From positions 372,001 to 436,000 of the forward strand of contig MU270039.1 in assembly GCA_021432635.1 (NCBI GenBank): a DNA stretch of 64,000 bases. Reading direction: 5' to 3'. This stretch comes from Thozetella sp. PMI_491 (taxonomy: Eukaryota > Ascomycota > Sordariomycetes > Chaetosphaeriales > Chaetosphaeriaceae). Positions 38,171 through 48,275 of this stretch are shown here, in pieces (within the stretch, counting starts at the first letter, position 1; each line of letters starts with the position of its first letter). The position numbers were made by a program, and so were the translations under genes. The notes under the pieces are model-generated. The model had not been told where the DNA came from. It worked only from the letters and a program-made list of their open reading frames with translations, and ran no database searches.

Positions 38171-38820
38171 TACATTGTCGCACCTCTGCATACCTGACAC
38201 CGAGAATCTAGTAGCCTGGTTCGCCTAGGTTGTCGCCATGGAAGTCCACCGGTCTTCCTCCGTCCTAGGGGCATCTCCTAGAAACTATTTCAATAAAACT
38301 GCTTAAAGTGTCTCTCCCTAGTATAAAATTTCTAAGTCTATGTCTAGTAGAGACTGGCACAATAGCTTTAGACTTGTGTCATGGAAACTTTACAGTCTTC
38401 AACACATTATATTCTCAAGTCGAGAATTTTAAACCTAAGCCCCAAACTTTTCGCTATCAGGCCGGGACTTCATGGTGTAGAACGTTTCGTATCAATAAGC
38501 CATTCAAAGGCACTGTTCAAGCCTCGGTTAAGTATAAGGTTTGCACAAGAGATAAAATGTATTTGTGACTATTTGATGTATTTCCTAACATGACCGTCAA
38601 CTTAGCGAAGAGAATCCCCGGCACCCACGAGGTGCTAGCGCTGGCCAAGCTGAAAACGCCACCCAGGAACCGGGACTAGTGTACGATGTGCGAAGATAAT
38701 GTGCTCAGGGGGTTGGGGGGGGACGGAGGGACAAGCGTGAATAAGAAGGTTCTTCGGCAGCGAGATCTCGAGCTCAAATTATGGGCTGACGACTCTAGAA
38801 AGGGCCGGAAATGCCACCGC
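38171..38820. other. Intergenic, nothing recognised
   Basis: Non-coding sequence downstream of the small secreted protein gene. No feature was supported. Confidence 0.45.
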
Positions 38821-39454
38821 TTAGCAAAACGAATGGTAGACGTCATCCCTTCCATAGGCCAGGACCCAGCTATCATGCCTATAATATCCGGCATTTGGCT
38901 GTCCACACAGGCTATTGATGGAAACCATGTTGGCGTCGAAGTCCTGCCTATGGATAGTCTGCCAGATGCCATAGTTGCAGAAGCTAAGAAAGGTCAAGTT
39001 AGTTTGGTGTAATCTTTACCTCCGTTACGACCAACATCCAGTCCAGAAAAACTAATACTCACTACGCCACAGATGTGCCACGAACAGTGAAGAGGAATTT
39101 AGCATCGGTATAGTAGTTGTCCCATTGGTCTTCAAAGGCAAATTGAGCGGCCGACGTCGAGTCTCCCGCGCCACGGTAGTTGCAGTTCGTCGAGTCACGG
39201 CGGCTTAGGCCACTGGGAGATCCGGCGGCACCGAGAGATTCTGGGGTGGTAGTTCTCTTGGCCAGAGCGTCTTCGTCGATCGGGCCAACGTATTTGATTG
39301 TTGCAAACCCGGTTTCGGGGTTGACAGAGCCGTCCGCTTCGTAGTGGCCCTCTTGCAAGTCCGGTGGCAGGGTGAATTGCCCGGCCCGCGGAGTGGCCGC
39401 AGCATTGCTGAGGACAGCAAATAGAGAAAGGACGTAGAAGGCCTTGAACTGCAT
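38821..39454 (-). CDS. Small secreted protein with Kex2-like processing sites
   Basis: Two exons (39454-39063 and 38983-38821; intron GTGAGT...TTAG) give 184 residues. The signal peptide is M-Q-F-K-A-F-Y-V-L-S-L-F-A-V-L-S-N-A-A-A. A pro-region follows, with dibasic sites in D-E-D-A-L-A-K-R and G-L-S-R-R-D that suit Kex2 cleavage. The mature part would have four cysteines (N-C-N-Y, F-C-N-Y-G, S-L-C-G-Q and the final S-F-C) and many aromatic residues. I do not recognise the family. Size, secretion and cysteines fit a candidate effector or antimicrobial-type protein, which is inference. A TATA box is present about 110 bp upstream. Confidence 0.82.
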
Positions 39455-39560
39455 GTTGTTTTTGAGGCTAGAGGAGATGATGGATGCAGGCTGTATAAGA
39501 AAAAGATGAGTGAGGTGATGGGGAAGAAGGTTCAGCAACCACGGATGAATCTTCGAACGC

Positions 39561-39567
39561 TTTTATA
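39561..39567 (-). promoter_or_regulatory. TATA box of the small secreted protein gene
   Basis: TATAAAA on the minus strand, 107-113 bp before the ATG at 39454. It is a well-placed core promoter element. Confidence 0.55.
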
Positions 39568-41412
39568 GACCAACTCTCACTCCTGCATGTGGACCGTCGA
39601 TACAGAACTAAGAAACGTCTTGCTTCATTTCCTCACCATTCGACCGTTTCTGCCTAACAATGAGGTAGCACCCCGTGGACAAAGGTTCCTAATTACTAGT
39701 TCATCAAGTCGTCCCTAAACTGCAATGGAAGCCAAGCCAAGTAGATCGCCTGTAACTTCAATATTACTGGGATATAGCTTGTCATCTGAGTCAAAAAGTC
39801 TAATCCAAAGGTTCTCTACCAAAGTCCCTTCAGAGCTGCATCGCCGGGAGTGCATATGGCTGAGGGTGCATTTTGTTGACAAAAGTTCCTAGTAGGCCAA
39901 TCAAAGGGTTCTCTGCCTAAGTTAACTATCGCAGAGTGGTTGAACAATGAGGACTAATCCGTGGCACATTTACTTGGCGCTGCGCACCTACCCCACAATT
40001 GAACGTAAAGAATCGCTTAAATCTTTAGCGCTATATCCAATAGTCAAAACAATGACGAGTGTCAGAATTAAAAGCAGCCCGCTGGTTAGTATAGGAGTGT
40101 AGCCAGTATAGCTAGGGGTTTAAAAGTTGTGTGTGCCGAGGATTAGCTTAACGATACGTTCTATTTTGAGGAAGATACATAGAAAATTGGCCAATTCCAG
40201 CCTAAAAAGTGGACTGACACGGTCTTTCTTACCTTGCTAGCAGCGTGTCTTCGATGGCTAATCAGGACACAGGACGCGTGTCGAAATTACGTTTCTAGCC
40301 AAAGTTGTGAGAGTGGCGCTTGCGGCAACACCTGGGCGGGTGGATTTCGCTCGAGAAGCCAGATTTCGCGCGAGAATCAGGCGCCGACTGAAAAGTGGGA
40401 AGAGAGGCTGTGTTTGGTCCTTTGGTTTGCTCGTGGGGGCGGAATCCCTTATTGTGACCGCCGGTTTGTGAGCCAATGCCGTATTGAGTCGCCAAGGTCT
40501 TGGGCACTTGGCAACTCGAATTGCGACGCCGATTAGTTACTCTGCTAACCGCACGCTGACTCTACGAGCTAGATTGCATCTAGCGAGTGCCACACAGAAC
40601 AGGGAATTTGTCAGTCCGACTTGATTCTCGTAATGTTAAACATAGCACCCTCGATATTTCTGTTGGTTTTTTAAGACTCCAATTCTTCTATAATGGAGCT
40701 AAGTATGGACGCATTCGCCTTCTTTTCGCCATATTCATCTTCGCTACTCTCATCTTCGGTAGGGTGGATGAGCTCTTAGTGGGGTTCTTTTATCATCGCT
40801 TGTACAAATATCTCGATCAATTCGCCGCTCTGTCTCATAGTGTGAATAACTCTTCCAAGGAAGTCCACTCTTATCTTAACCCCATTGGTAACTAGTTTCA
40901 CAATTTTTGTGAGCTCCGTGGTCCCTTCGACTAGGTTCGGGATATCTCCAGTGGTCTCCAGATATTGCTTTGGGATTATAGTGCATTGTGGTCTTCATAT
41001 GCGGGGCCCAATGAACTAGGGTACGGCGGACGGTGGAAGGTAGCTGAAAAGCCCTTGTCAATGACGATCTAGAACATGGGACGGATGGACACCTTGGATC
41101 AATTGTTGTCGCAAGAAATTGCTGGTTTTAGCGTCGCTTATACGATAAGCATAGCTGTGTCGAGGTCTCCGCGTCGCATTCGCAATCCCACACCTTGTTT
41201 GGGTAGGCAAGGAATGACATGAGCAATAGCTAGCCTCATGCATAGCTGAAAGTCATGCCAGGGATAAGAGCAATCTGTATAAAAAGGAGACGCAGCGCCG
41301 GCCGTTAAGAATTCGGAGGGGTTGGATCGCGACTTCACTACGTGAGAAATTACCTAGTCTGCGGATCTTTGAGGACACACTTTCTCAAGCGCCCAACGCG
41401 GCAATTGTAGCC
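39568..41412. other. Intergenic, nothing recognised
   Basis: About 1.8 kb between divergent genes. Short open frames at 40234-40536 and 40587-40895 show no family resemblance and were not called. Confidence 0.45.
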
Positions 41413-43310
41413 ATGTTTAGAGTCTCTGGTATGCGCTCCGTCGTGCTGTTGTGCCTAGCCGGTCCTAGCGCCTTCGCTGCTCTTCACCAGCACCTTACTG
41501 CTGCCCCTGCTGGGTGGTCGGAAATAGAGATCCAGAGAAACAACAATGCTGAGGCAAAATTCACAATTTCACTGGCAATGCAAAATATTGACCAGCTCGA
41601 GGCAACCTTGCTATCTATTTCCGATCCCGACAGCCCCGAATACGGAAAGTTCAAAACAATCGAGGGCGTGCACGAGGCTTTTGCGCCGTCACCCGAAGCC
41701 GTCAGGAGCGTCACTAGCTGGTTGAAATCAACTGGCATCGTCAATTACCAGGTCGACGGTGCCTTCATAGACTTCACTGCCGATATACCTACCGCTAACA
41801 GTGTCTTCAACGCGTCGTACCGATACTACGCCCACAATGATGTGGTGAAGCTTCGGACCCTATCTTACTCCATTTCGGAGGAAGTTCAGAATCACATCAC
41901 CTATCTCGACCCAAGCAATTATTTCGGAAGGACCAATGCGTTTTCTCCTGAATATAATGGCATCGAAGCAAAGCGAGACGAAGGTTCCACAATGCAGGCA
42001 ACCACGAACACCTCCTCTTGCGATCCGTATATCACGCCGTCGTGCTTGAGAGAGCTGTACACCATCGGAAATTATGCTCCGAGCGTTAACAGTGGGAGTC
42101 AAGTAGGCTTTGGTAGCTTCCTGAAGGGGTCATCCATCTCCGATGATATTGCCAAATTCGAAGAGTTATTCGGCATACCTTCCCAAAATCTCTCCAAGCT
42201 GCTCATCGCAGGGGGCGTTAACAACGAGGACCCTGCTAATGGGCATTTCGGCGAGGCGGATCTCGACGCGGAAACCATCATTGGGATTTCACACCCCTTG
42301 CCAGTGACAGAATACATCACGGGTGGATCACCGTAAGAGCAAGAAGTATCCGAAATCAGAGGCAAAGATGAGTTGACAACGAGATAGTCCGTTCATTCCG
42401 GATATCGATGTCCCAGAAAACAACAACGAGCCTTACGTGCCGTTCCTGCGATACCTATTATCTAAACCTAACCATGAAATTCCACAGGTCATCTCGATCT
42501 CATATGGCGAGCCCGAAGACGTAAGTGATCCGCACTTCATCGTATGAATTGTACCGTGACACAACCTAGACTGTCCCGTACGAGTATGCCGTCTTAGCCT
42601 GCAATCTTTTCGGGCTCCAGGGCCTCCGAGGAATCACTATTCTCATAGCTTCCGGGGACATTGGTGTGGGGGCTGGGTGCCTAGCCCCGGACAACAGAAC
42701 CGTCGAGTTCAACCCGCCTTTCCCCTCCACTTGTCCGTTTGTGACCACTATCGGTGGTACGATCGGGCAGTCATCAACCGTCGCTTGGAATGGCTCGTCG
42801 GGCGGTTTCAGCAAATATTTCCTACGCCCGTCATACCAAGACACTGTCGTGAACACCTACTTGGAGAACATCGGCAGTGAAACGATTCAGTATTACAGCA
42901 ACTACACCAACTTCAACGGACGCGGATTTCCCGACGCTGCCGCACACGCAAACTTATTTCAGGTAATCAAGAACGGAAGTCAGGCTCTAAGCGGTGGAAC
43001 TAGTGCGTCCGCGCCAGTATGGGCGGGAGTGGTAGCGTTGCTCAACGACGCGCGCCTTCGCGCTGGCAAGTCGGTTCTGGGCTGGCTCAATCCTCTCCTC
43101 TACAAGTATGGAGACCAGGCTCTGGTAGATGTGACGGCTGGACGTAGCGTTGGATGTAATGGGATCAATCCTCAAACGGGAAGACCGGAGCCTGAAGGTG
43201 CGGCAATCGTCCCTGGAGCCTTCTGGAACGCCACGGAGGGCTGGGATCCAGTGACTGGATTTGGGATCCCGAATTTTGACAAGCTGAAGAAATTGGTTTT
43301 GTCATTTTGA
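41413..43310 (+). CDS. Sedolisin-family (S53) acid protease / tripeptidyl-peptidase
   Basis: Exons 41413-42332, 42388-42520 and 42570-43310 give 597 residues. A signal peptide (S-V-V-L-L-C-L-A-G-P-S-A-F-A-A) and a Pro-kumamolisin activation domain (D-P-D-S-P-E-Y-G-K-F) come first. The catalytic Glu and Asp lie in F-G-E-A-D-L-D-A-E; the oxyanion Asp is in A-S-G-D-I-G-V-G; the nucleophile Ser496 is in S-G-G-T-S-A-S-A-P. The C-terminal calcium site is D-V-T-A-G-R-S with G-W-D-P-V-T-G-F-G. It is a secreted enzyme that degrades protein at acid pH. Whether it acts as tripeptidyl-peptidase or endopeptidase cannot be decided from motifs. A second ATG at 41431 could also serve as start. Confidence 0.94.
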
Positions 43311-43499
43311 TTCACCTACTCCGCTTATATCACCGCGGTTATACTAAGGCTTTCAGTGGCATAGTCGTAGAGTTTGTTTCCTCCCTTTGATGTATTCCCT
43401 TCTCATGGCCGAGCAAGATTATTCGACGGGTTACTACAAGTTAATGGAGAGTATGGGGAACATAAGTGAAGTATATGGGCTGTTGGATTGGTTGTTATC
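43311..43499. other. Short intergenic segment
   Basis: Sedolisin 3' region. No HET-domain sequence is present here, although the following gene would need it upstream. Confidence 0.5.
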
Positions 43500-44363
43500 T
43501 AGAATCCTCAGCTTCTGCAGCAAACGCAGAGCGAAGCAGGGACCCTAAGAGATGCCCTATTTGACAGTACAAATTCGTCCTTTGAAGTGTTTGAGGGGTG
43601 GACAGAGGTGGTTTGTGAATACATGAAGCGACATCTCACGCGCGCAGCTGATAGGCTCCCCGCCATGAGCGCCATCGCCTCCCTTGTCGCAAGGAGAACC
43701 AGTGAAACATACCTAGCCGGACTTTGGAAAGAGACGCTACATTTTGATCTCCTTTGGGGCCCACAAGACGCCAGCGAGCCTTACCACGTATACGGCCAGC
43801 GGCCAGCTGTATGGCGTGGACCTTCGTGGTCTTGGGTTTCACTCGAAGCAGCCATTCGATTCGACGTGCGAGAGAAGATGGAACGGGACAGTAGGGACCG
43901 CAGGCAGCGCAAAGAATATTACCGATCCGCTATCACCTTCCTCGACTCGGAAATTGTGCTTTCTGAGACAAACAATTCGTTTGGCCGCGTTGAGAAGGCA
44001 GCCTTGACAATCTCCGGAACGGTAAAAGAGCCCTTTTATTATAACCAACCTTTACCGAACGACCCACAAAACTCTCATCGGGGAGAGGTTAAACAGCCTC
44101 TGTTCTCGGTCAGCCTAGGAGACGATAAGGTCATTGGCGATGAATATCAACAAGATGACCAACCAGCAGAAATCATTGGGTTTTTGTTCAGTGATTTAGA
44201 GCCTGGCCATGAATCTCCAAAAGATGGGCGTCGTATTGTTACCTGCCTGAAAACTCTCAACATGGACTCTGAGGTAGCACCATGGGAGGCCGCTTTTACG
44301 AACTGCGTTATTCTTGAAAGGATTAACCACGAAAGTGCCGGGAAAGGAGGCGTATATATTTAG
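43500..44363 (+). pseudogene. HET-domain protein gene, C-terminal part only
   Basis: The open frame from about 43500, with first ATG-like codon around 43587, matches the region after the HET domain in heterokaryon-incompatibility proteins. F-E-G-W-T-E-V-V-C-E-Y-M-K-R-H-L-T is followed by D-R-L-P-A-M-S-A-I-A, Y-L-A-G-L-W-K-E, F-D-L-L-W and G-P-S-W-S-W-V-S-L-E. The HET domain itself, normally about 150-200 residues before this, is missing, because the sedolisin gene ends only 190 bp upstream. So this is a 5'-truncated remnant, or an exon whose partner has been lost. It could still encode a protein of about 258 residues without the signalling domain. Confidence 0.7.
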
Positions 44364-44538
44364 TGTTCTCACCTGTATCAGGTCCAGAGGTGCAAGCGTA
44401 GAACAGAGGAACACTGGGGTCTCATATGTGTAAATTGGCCCATGCAGAGGGCTAGTCATAACCAGGAAGTCGAGAGGATGCCCATGCCAGGGTACAAGTT
44501 CCAAATGGACTATCGTGGCGTTTCGAGCGTGACTCATT

Positions 44539-45912
44539 TCATACATGATGGTCGCCTTTGACCATCCTACCCTGGATCCAGACGTTGGCAATGCTTCTAT
44601 CATCCCCAGTCATCAAGAACTTCTCAAATATTGTCTCGAGAGGATCCTCGTCTTCCACAATGGTCATAGAACCCGCAAACATTTCGTCAACGGTATTGAT
44701 GAGGAGAGCATCAAACTTCTTCCCTTTTTTGAAGTTCCCTATCTTTTCTTCCAGGCAGCACACCCGAGCCCCGCCCAATGTCGCAAGGTAAAAGCACTCA
44801 CTTGCGGACAAATTCTTGTCCTGGCCGTTCGTCATCAGCTCTCTAGCGTTGGACACGATGAAGGCTTGACGCATTGCGTCTAATATGCTGGAGGAGAACC
44901 CGCCGCCGCTGTCCGTGCCCAGGCCGACCTTGATATCGCGTTGCAGGAAGCTCCGAATAGGCGCTGCCATGAACCCGCCCCCTACCGTAGTGTTGGAAAT
45001 AGGGCAATGAGCCACACCGCAGTCAAGCTCTTTTAATTTGTCGATCTCGTAGTCGTGCATGTGTGTGCAATGGGCAAGGATAGAGCGTCGAGTAAGAAGA
45101 TTATAGTGGTCGTATAGGTCCACTTCGTTTGTGAACTGTGGGAACAAGGACAGTGTAGAAGCTATCTCCTGCTCTGCTTCATTGAAATGGGCCTGTATCG
45201 CAATACCCGGTTCTCTGGTCGCAATTTGACCTAGGCCGGAGAGAAGCTCGTCATCGCAGCATATCGCAAATCGCGGAGTCAGGATCGGCGCAACCAGGTC
45301 CCCGCTGGGGTCTATGGATCGTATGTGCGATATCAGGTTCTCGGTCTCTCTTAGAGACTCTTTGGCACTGGCGTCTTGGTAGAACGTGGCTCCGTTTCGG
45401 TTCATGCAGCATTTTCCAACGAATGCCCGCTGGCCCTTGGCCAGGCATATGTCCGCCAGGATCTTTGTTGCTTCTTCGTGGAGAGAACCGTAGTAGCAAG
45501 CAGTGGTGACCCCTTGTTTGATAAACCCGTCGACGCATGAGTTGTACAGTTTCCGGGCGTATTCTGCATCACGAAGTCTAGCTTCGTTCTTGAACGTGAC
45601 AGCCTCTAGCCAGTCCAGGATATGCATGCCACGGCCTAGACCACGCTGGCCCCACTGCGGCGCGTGGTTGTGTGTATCAACGAAGCCCGGTATCAAGAAC
45701 TCCCCTCTTGCAAGGTATCGAAGTTGCGTGGATTGCACGTCGAGCCCTTGAGCTGTCAAAACCTGGGGGACTTTGTTTGGCGGCACGTCTCGGCAAAGGT
45801 CGTTGATTTCGCCATTCGGGCCAACAATAATGAGGGCGTCATGAAGAACCTCAGTCTCCTCCGAGCTCAAGGAGTGGATGATAGAACCGTGCAAGGCGAG
45901 GTGAGTAGACAT
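44539..45912 (-). CDS. Guanine deaminase
   Basis: Single exon, 457 residues, amidohydrolase superfamily. The metal site begins with P-G-F-V-D-T-H-N-H-A-P-Q-W (HxH motif), typical of guanine deaminase. It continues with the His in A-H-F-N-E, the H-C-T-H-M-H segment and the Asp in G-L-G-T-D-S-G-G-G. It converts guanine to xanthine and ammonia, feeding purine use as a nitrogen source, in the cytosol. Length and the start M-S-T-H-L-A-L-H-G-S fit fungal homologues. It converges with the HET remnant (176 bp apart). Expected regulation is by nitrogen status, but no motif was verified. Confidence 0.95.
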   Translation of the reverse strand: MSTHLALHGSIIHSLSSEETEVLHDALIIVGPNGEINDLCRDVPPNKVPQVLTAQGLDVQSTQLRYLARGEFLIPGFVDTHNHAPQWGQRGLGRGMHILDWLEAVTFKNEARLRDAEYARKLYNSCVDGFIKQGVTTACYYGSLHEEATKILADICLAKGQRAFVGKCCMNRNGATFYQDASAKESLRETENLISHIRSIDPSGDLVAPILTPRFAICCDDELLSGLGQIATREPGIAIQAHFNEAEQEIASTLSLFPQFTNEVDLYDHYNLLTRRSILAHCTHMHDYEIDKLKELDCGVAHCPISNTTVGGGFMAAPIRSFLQRDIKVGLGTDSGGGFSSSILDAMRQAFIVSNARELMTNGQDKNLSASECFYLATLGGARVCCLEEKIGNFKKGKKFDALLINTVDEMFAGSMTIVEDEDPLETIFEKFLMTGDDRSIANVWIQGRMVKGDHHV

Positions 45913-46607
45913 TGCGGACGCCCAAATGTTTATAGAGCGAGTAGAAAACGAGGTTCAGAATGCAATCTTCGGAAGGCTAAACTATGAGGAAGCCGTAAAC
46001 TTCAAATTTTTGTCGGAAATTCCCTTGTCGCACAGTTGGTACGCTGAGGGCATGACGTGGAGGTCTCACTGATAACCGAGCGAATACATTCCGATTGGCT
46101 AGAGTGGGTCGCGCTCGGCCGAGTCATCCTCCTCTATAAGGTAGATAGTGCTTCGGTTGGCCTTCGGTTCTTAACCTTCTCGCATGGGAACTGTACCCCA
46201 GTATTTGTATTAACTTAGTGGATAAATGGCTTCCTAAATGATCTAGATTGAAACTATAGAGATTAGTTTCTCGATACTCAGTGAAGGGTAGCGTAAATCG
46301 ATAGAAGAGCAGAAGTCGGCATCGAGAGAGCGATGCTCGTGCAGCACGTGATAATGCCCTCGCACCCTAAGTAGCTTGATGAGCGTGCCGCACATCATCA
46401 TTCGTCGCGATCATTTTGGGTTCTCTATTCTTCTATCACTCTTGTCAACTCAAAGGTTATAAGGCAGCTTATTTCACGAAAAGATTGAGGTAGATGCCCC
46501 TTCTATCAATTGCTAATGTTGGTTTAACCCGTGGCTAGTCTCCAAGCCCACTCCGCAGTAGGCAGGGGCTAGGGCTAGACAGTGCGTTTGTGTAAACCGC
46601 CGGCAAA
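45913..46607. other. Intergenic, nothing recognised
   Basis: Promoter side of guanine deaminase and 3' side of the myristoyltransferase paralogue. No gene was found. Confidence 0.45.
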
Positions 46608-47985
46608 TCAGGTGGGCAAGATGCCAATACCACGTGCCGACCGTGAATCGCTCAAGGAAGAGAGGAGCCCACCTGGGACAGGTGCGGTGCGATAATTGAA
46701 AAGATAGTAATGAAGGAACCCGTCGCCCGCGTTAAACTGGAGCTCCCGAAGAAACAATGGATTGTCGCATATTGTCAACGCGGTAAAGACGTCACATCCT
46801 GCCTACGTCGACAGGTTTACAGTTAGTACTTTCGGCCGTAATTATAGAAGCCCCTTTACTTGCCTTCTTGGCCATAATCAAGGCATCTTTTACAAGTGAT
46901 ATCAGCCTCTCTTGCAAGGTCTGCTCTCCGCCGAAAGCCGAGCTGGATGCGTAATAATAGAGATAACACTCCCGGATATTAGGATGCTTTCCAGGCTGCA
47001 GGACCTGTTGGTCCATCCTGGAGAAGGATACTATGTCGGTAATATCTTGCGCCTCCTTGTCCTCCACTACATAGGTGGTTATCACTGGCTCTTCGCCTGG
47101 TTGGGTCTGGTCAATTAGACATTGCCGAACGAGATCTTCGGTGAAAACTGGGGCAACATCATAGCCTGCAACGTAGCGCTTTAAGAGCTGGCATACTCTA
47201 GAGACATCTGAATTCACCATTGGCCGAAGGTTTTGGATTGCAGGTTCCTCTGGTAGAGCGTACTTTATCTCTTCTTCGTCGGTCGTTGAGCCATATGGCA
47301 CCGATTGGAAACCTGTCTCGTGCAACTTGCGCACGTTGAGACTCCTATGGTAGTAGCGGGCAGTGCTGATTGGCGTGGGCAGTACACCGCCACTGGTATA
47401 GACGGCCTGGGAGATCCCCTCCAAAGAACATCGTCGTCTGAGCTCGTTGACTAGCACTGGGACAAGTCGCCGGTATCGATAATCGCTATGTATGCATAAA
47501 AAATTGACCAATACGGCGTGCAAGGTTGTTTTTCGGATTTGTACATCTATTGGTGTAGCCAAGATGGATGCGACAAGGTTCGAGGTTTCGGAGTCTCTGA
47601 CGCCAAGCTGCCAGTCAGATCTCCATCCAGGTAGGTTCAATGACCTGCTACATGTTAGACTTGTCGGCTGCACTATCATAATTTCGACAACCCGGCACAT
47701 TCAGGGTCTAACGAACCATCGTAGATAGGCAGTACTGCTGTTGAATCGGAACATGTTGTCCTTATCTTCGACGTAGTGTCCCTCGAGCAGGTCAGAAAGG
47801 TCTTGGATTTGTACATTGTCGTCCAGGTCGATGGTAGCCCATTCAAGCCCTTTGGCAAGAGGAAGCGGCTGTCCAGACACTAGGGAGGGGTCAATCTCGA
47901 TGATCGACCCCTCCGGCGCCCATTCCATATCGAGATCATTGAATTGGGGCACCGGTTGGGTTTTCCAGAACTTGTAAAACGACAT
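46608..47985 (-). CDS. Divergent N-myristoyltransferase paralogue
   Basis: Exons 47985-47717, 47644-46860 and 46798-46608 give 414 residues. The start F-Y-K-F-W-K-T-Q-P-V-P-Q-F matches the NMT catalytic core; the usual N-terminal extension is absent. Further core motifs are H-Y-V-E-D-K-D-N-M-F-R-F-N, V-N-F-L-C-I-H, R-Y-Y-H-R-S-L-N and A-G-D-G-F-L-H-Y-Y-L-F-N-Y-R. The family motif normally reads K-F-G-x-G-D-G; here it is Q-F-N-A-G-D-G. The C-terminus reads G-I-G-I-L-P-T, where typical enzymes end G-[IV]-G-V-V-M-L. NMT uses the final residue's carboxylate in catalysis, so the enzyme may be altered. It probably moves myristate from CoA to N-terminal glycines. It is head to head with the NLR-like gene. 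Fungi normally have one essential NMT, so this is likely an extra copy. Confidence 0.87.
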
Positions 47986-48275
47986 GGTCGATAATACACT
48001 GCAAGAACGATTCACGTTTAATACACGGTATGCTGCTGTCCTCTTCCGCGAGGCTTTTTGACCGTCATTTGACCGTCACTCCTGGAAGAGGGTGCTCATC
48101 GCTAGCACATGACCCGAGGCGAATCAAATCATTTTACTGCGCCCGTGTTACCCCGCATGTAGTGCGTACCTGAGGCAGCATATTTTGTGATCTCGAATAA
48201 GCAGCCCAAAAAAAAAACTCACTTTCAGCTGGACGGCAAGCGCAACCGGATCTCCCTTCCTACTGCTTCCACATC
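47986..48275. promoter_or_regulatory. Bidirectional promoter between NMT paralogue and NLR-like gene
   Basis: Only 290 bp separate the two start codons. Within it an 11-bp motif, TTTGACCGTCA, occurs twice in immediate tandem at 48057-48078. An A-run lies near 48208. The pair of motifs could be a shared control site. Confidence 0.55.
48057..48078. repeat. Tandem 11-bp motif, two exact copies
   Basis: TTTGACCGTCA at 48057-48067 and again at 48068-48078. It contains TGACCGTCA, one base longer than a CRE-like TGACGTCA. It lies about 70-90 bp from the NMT start codon. Confidence 0.9.
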
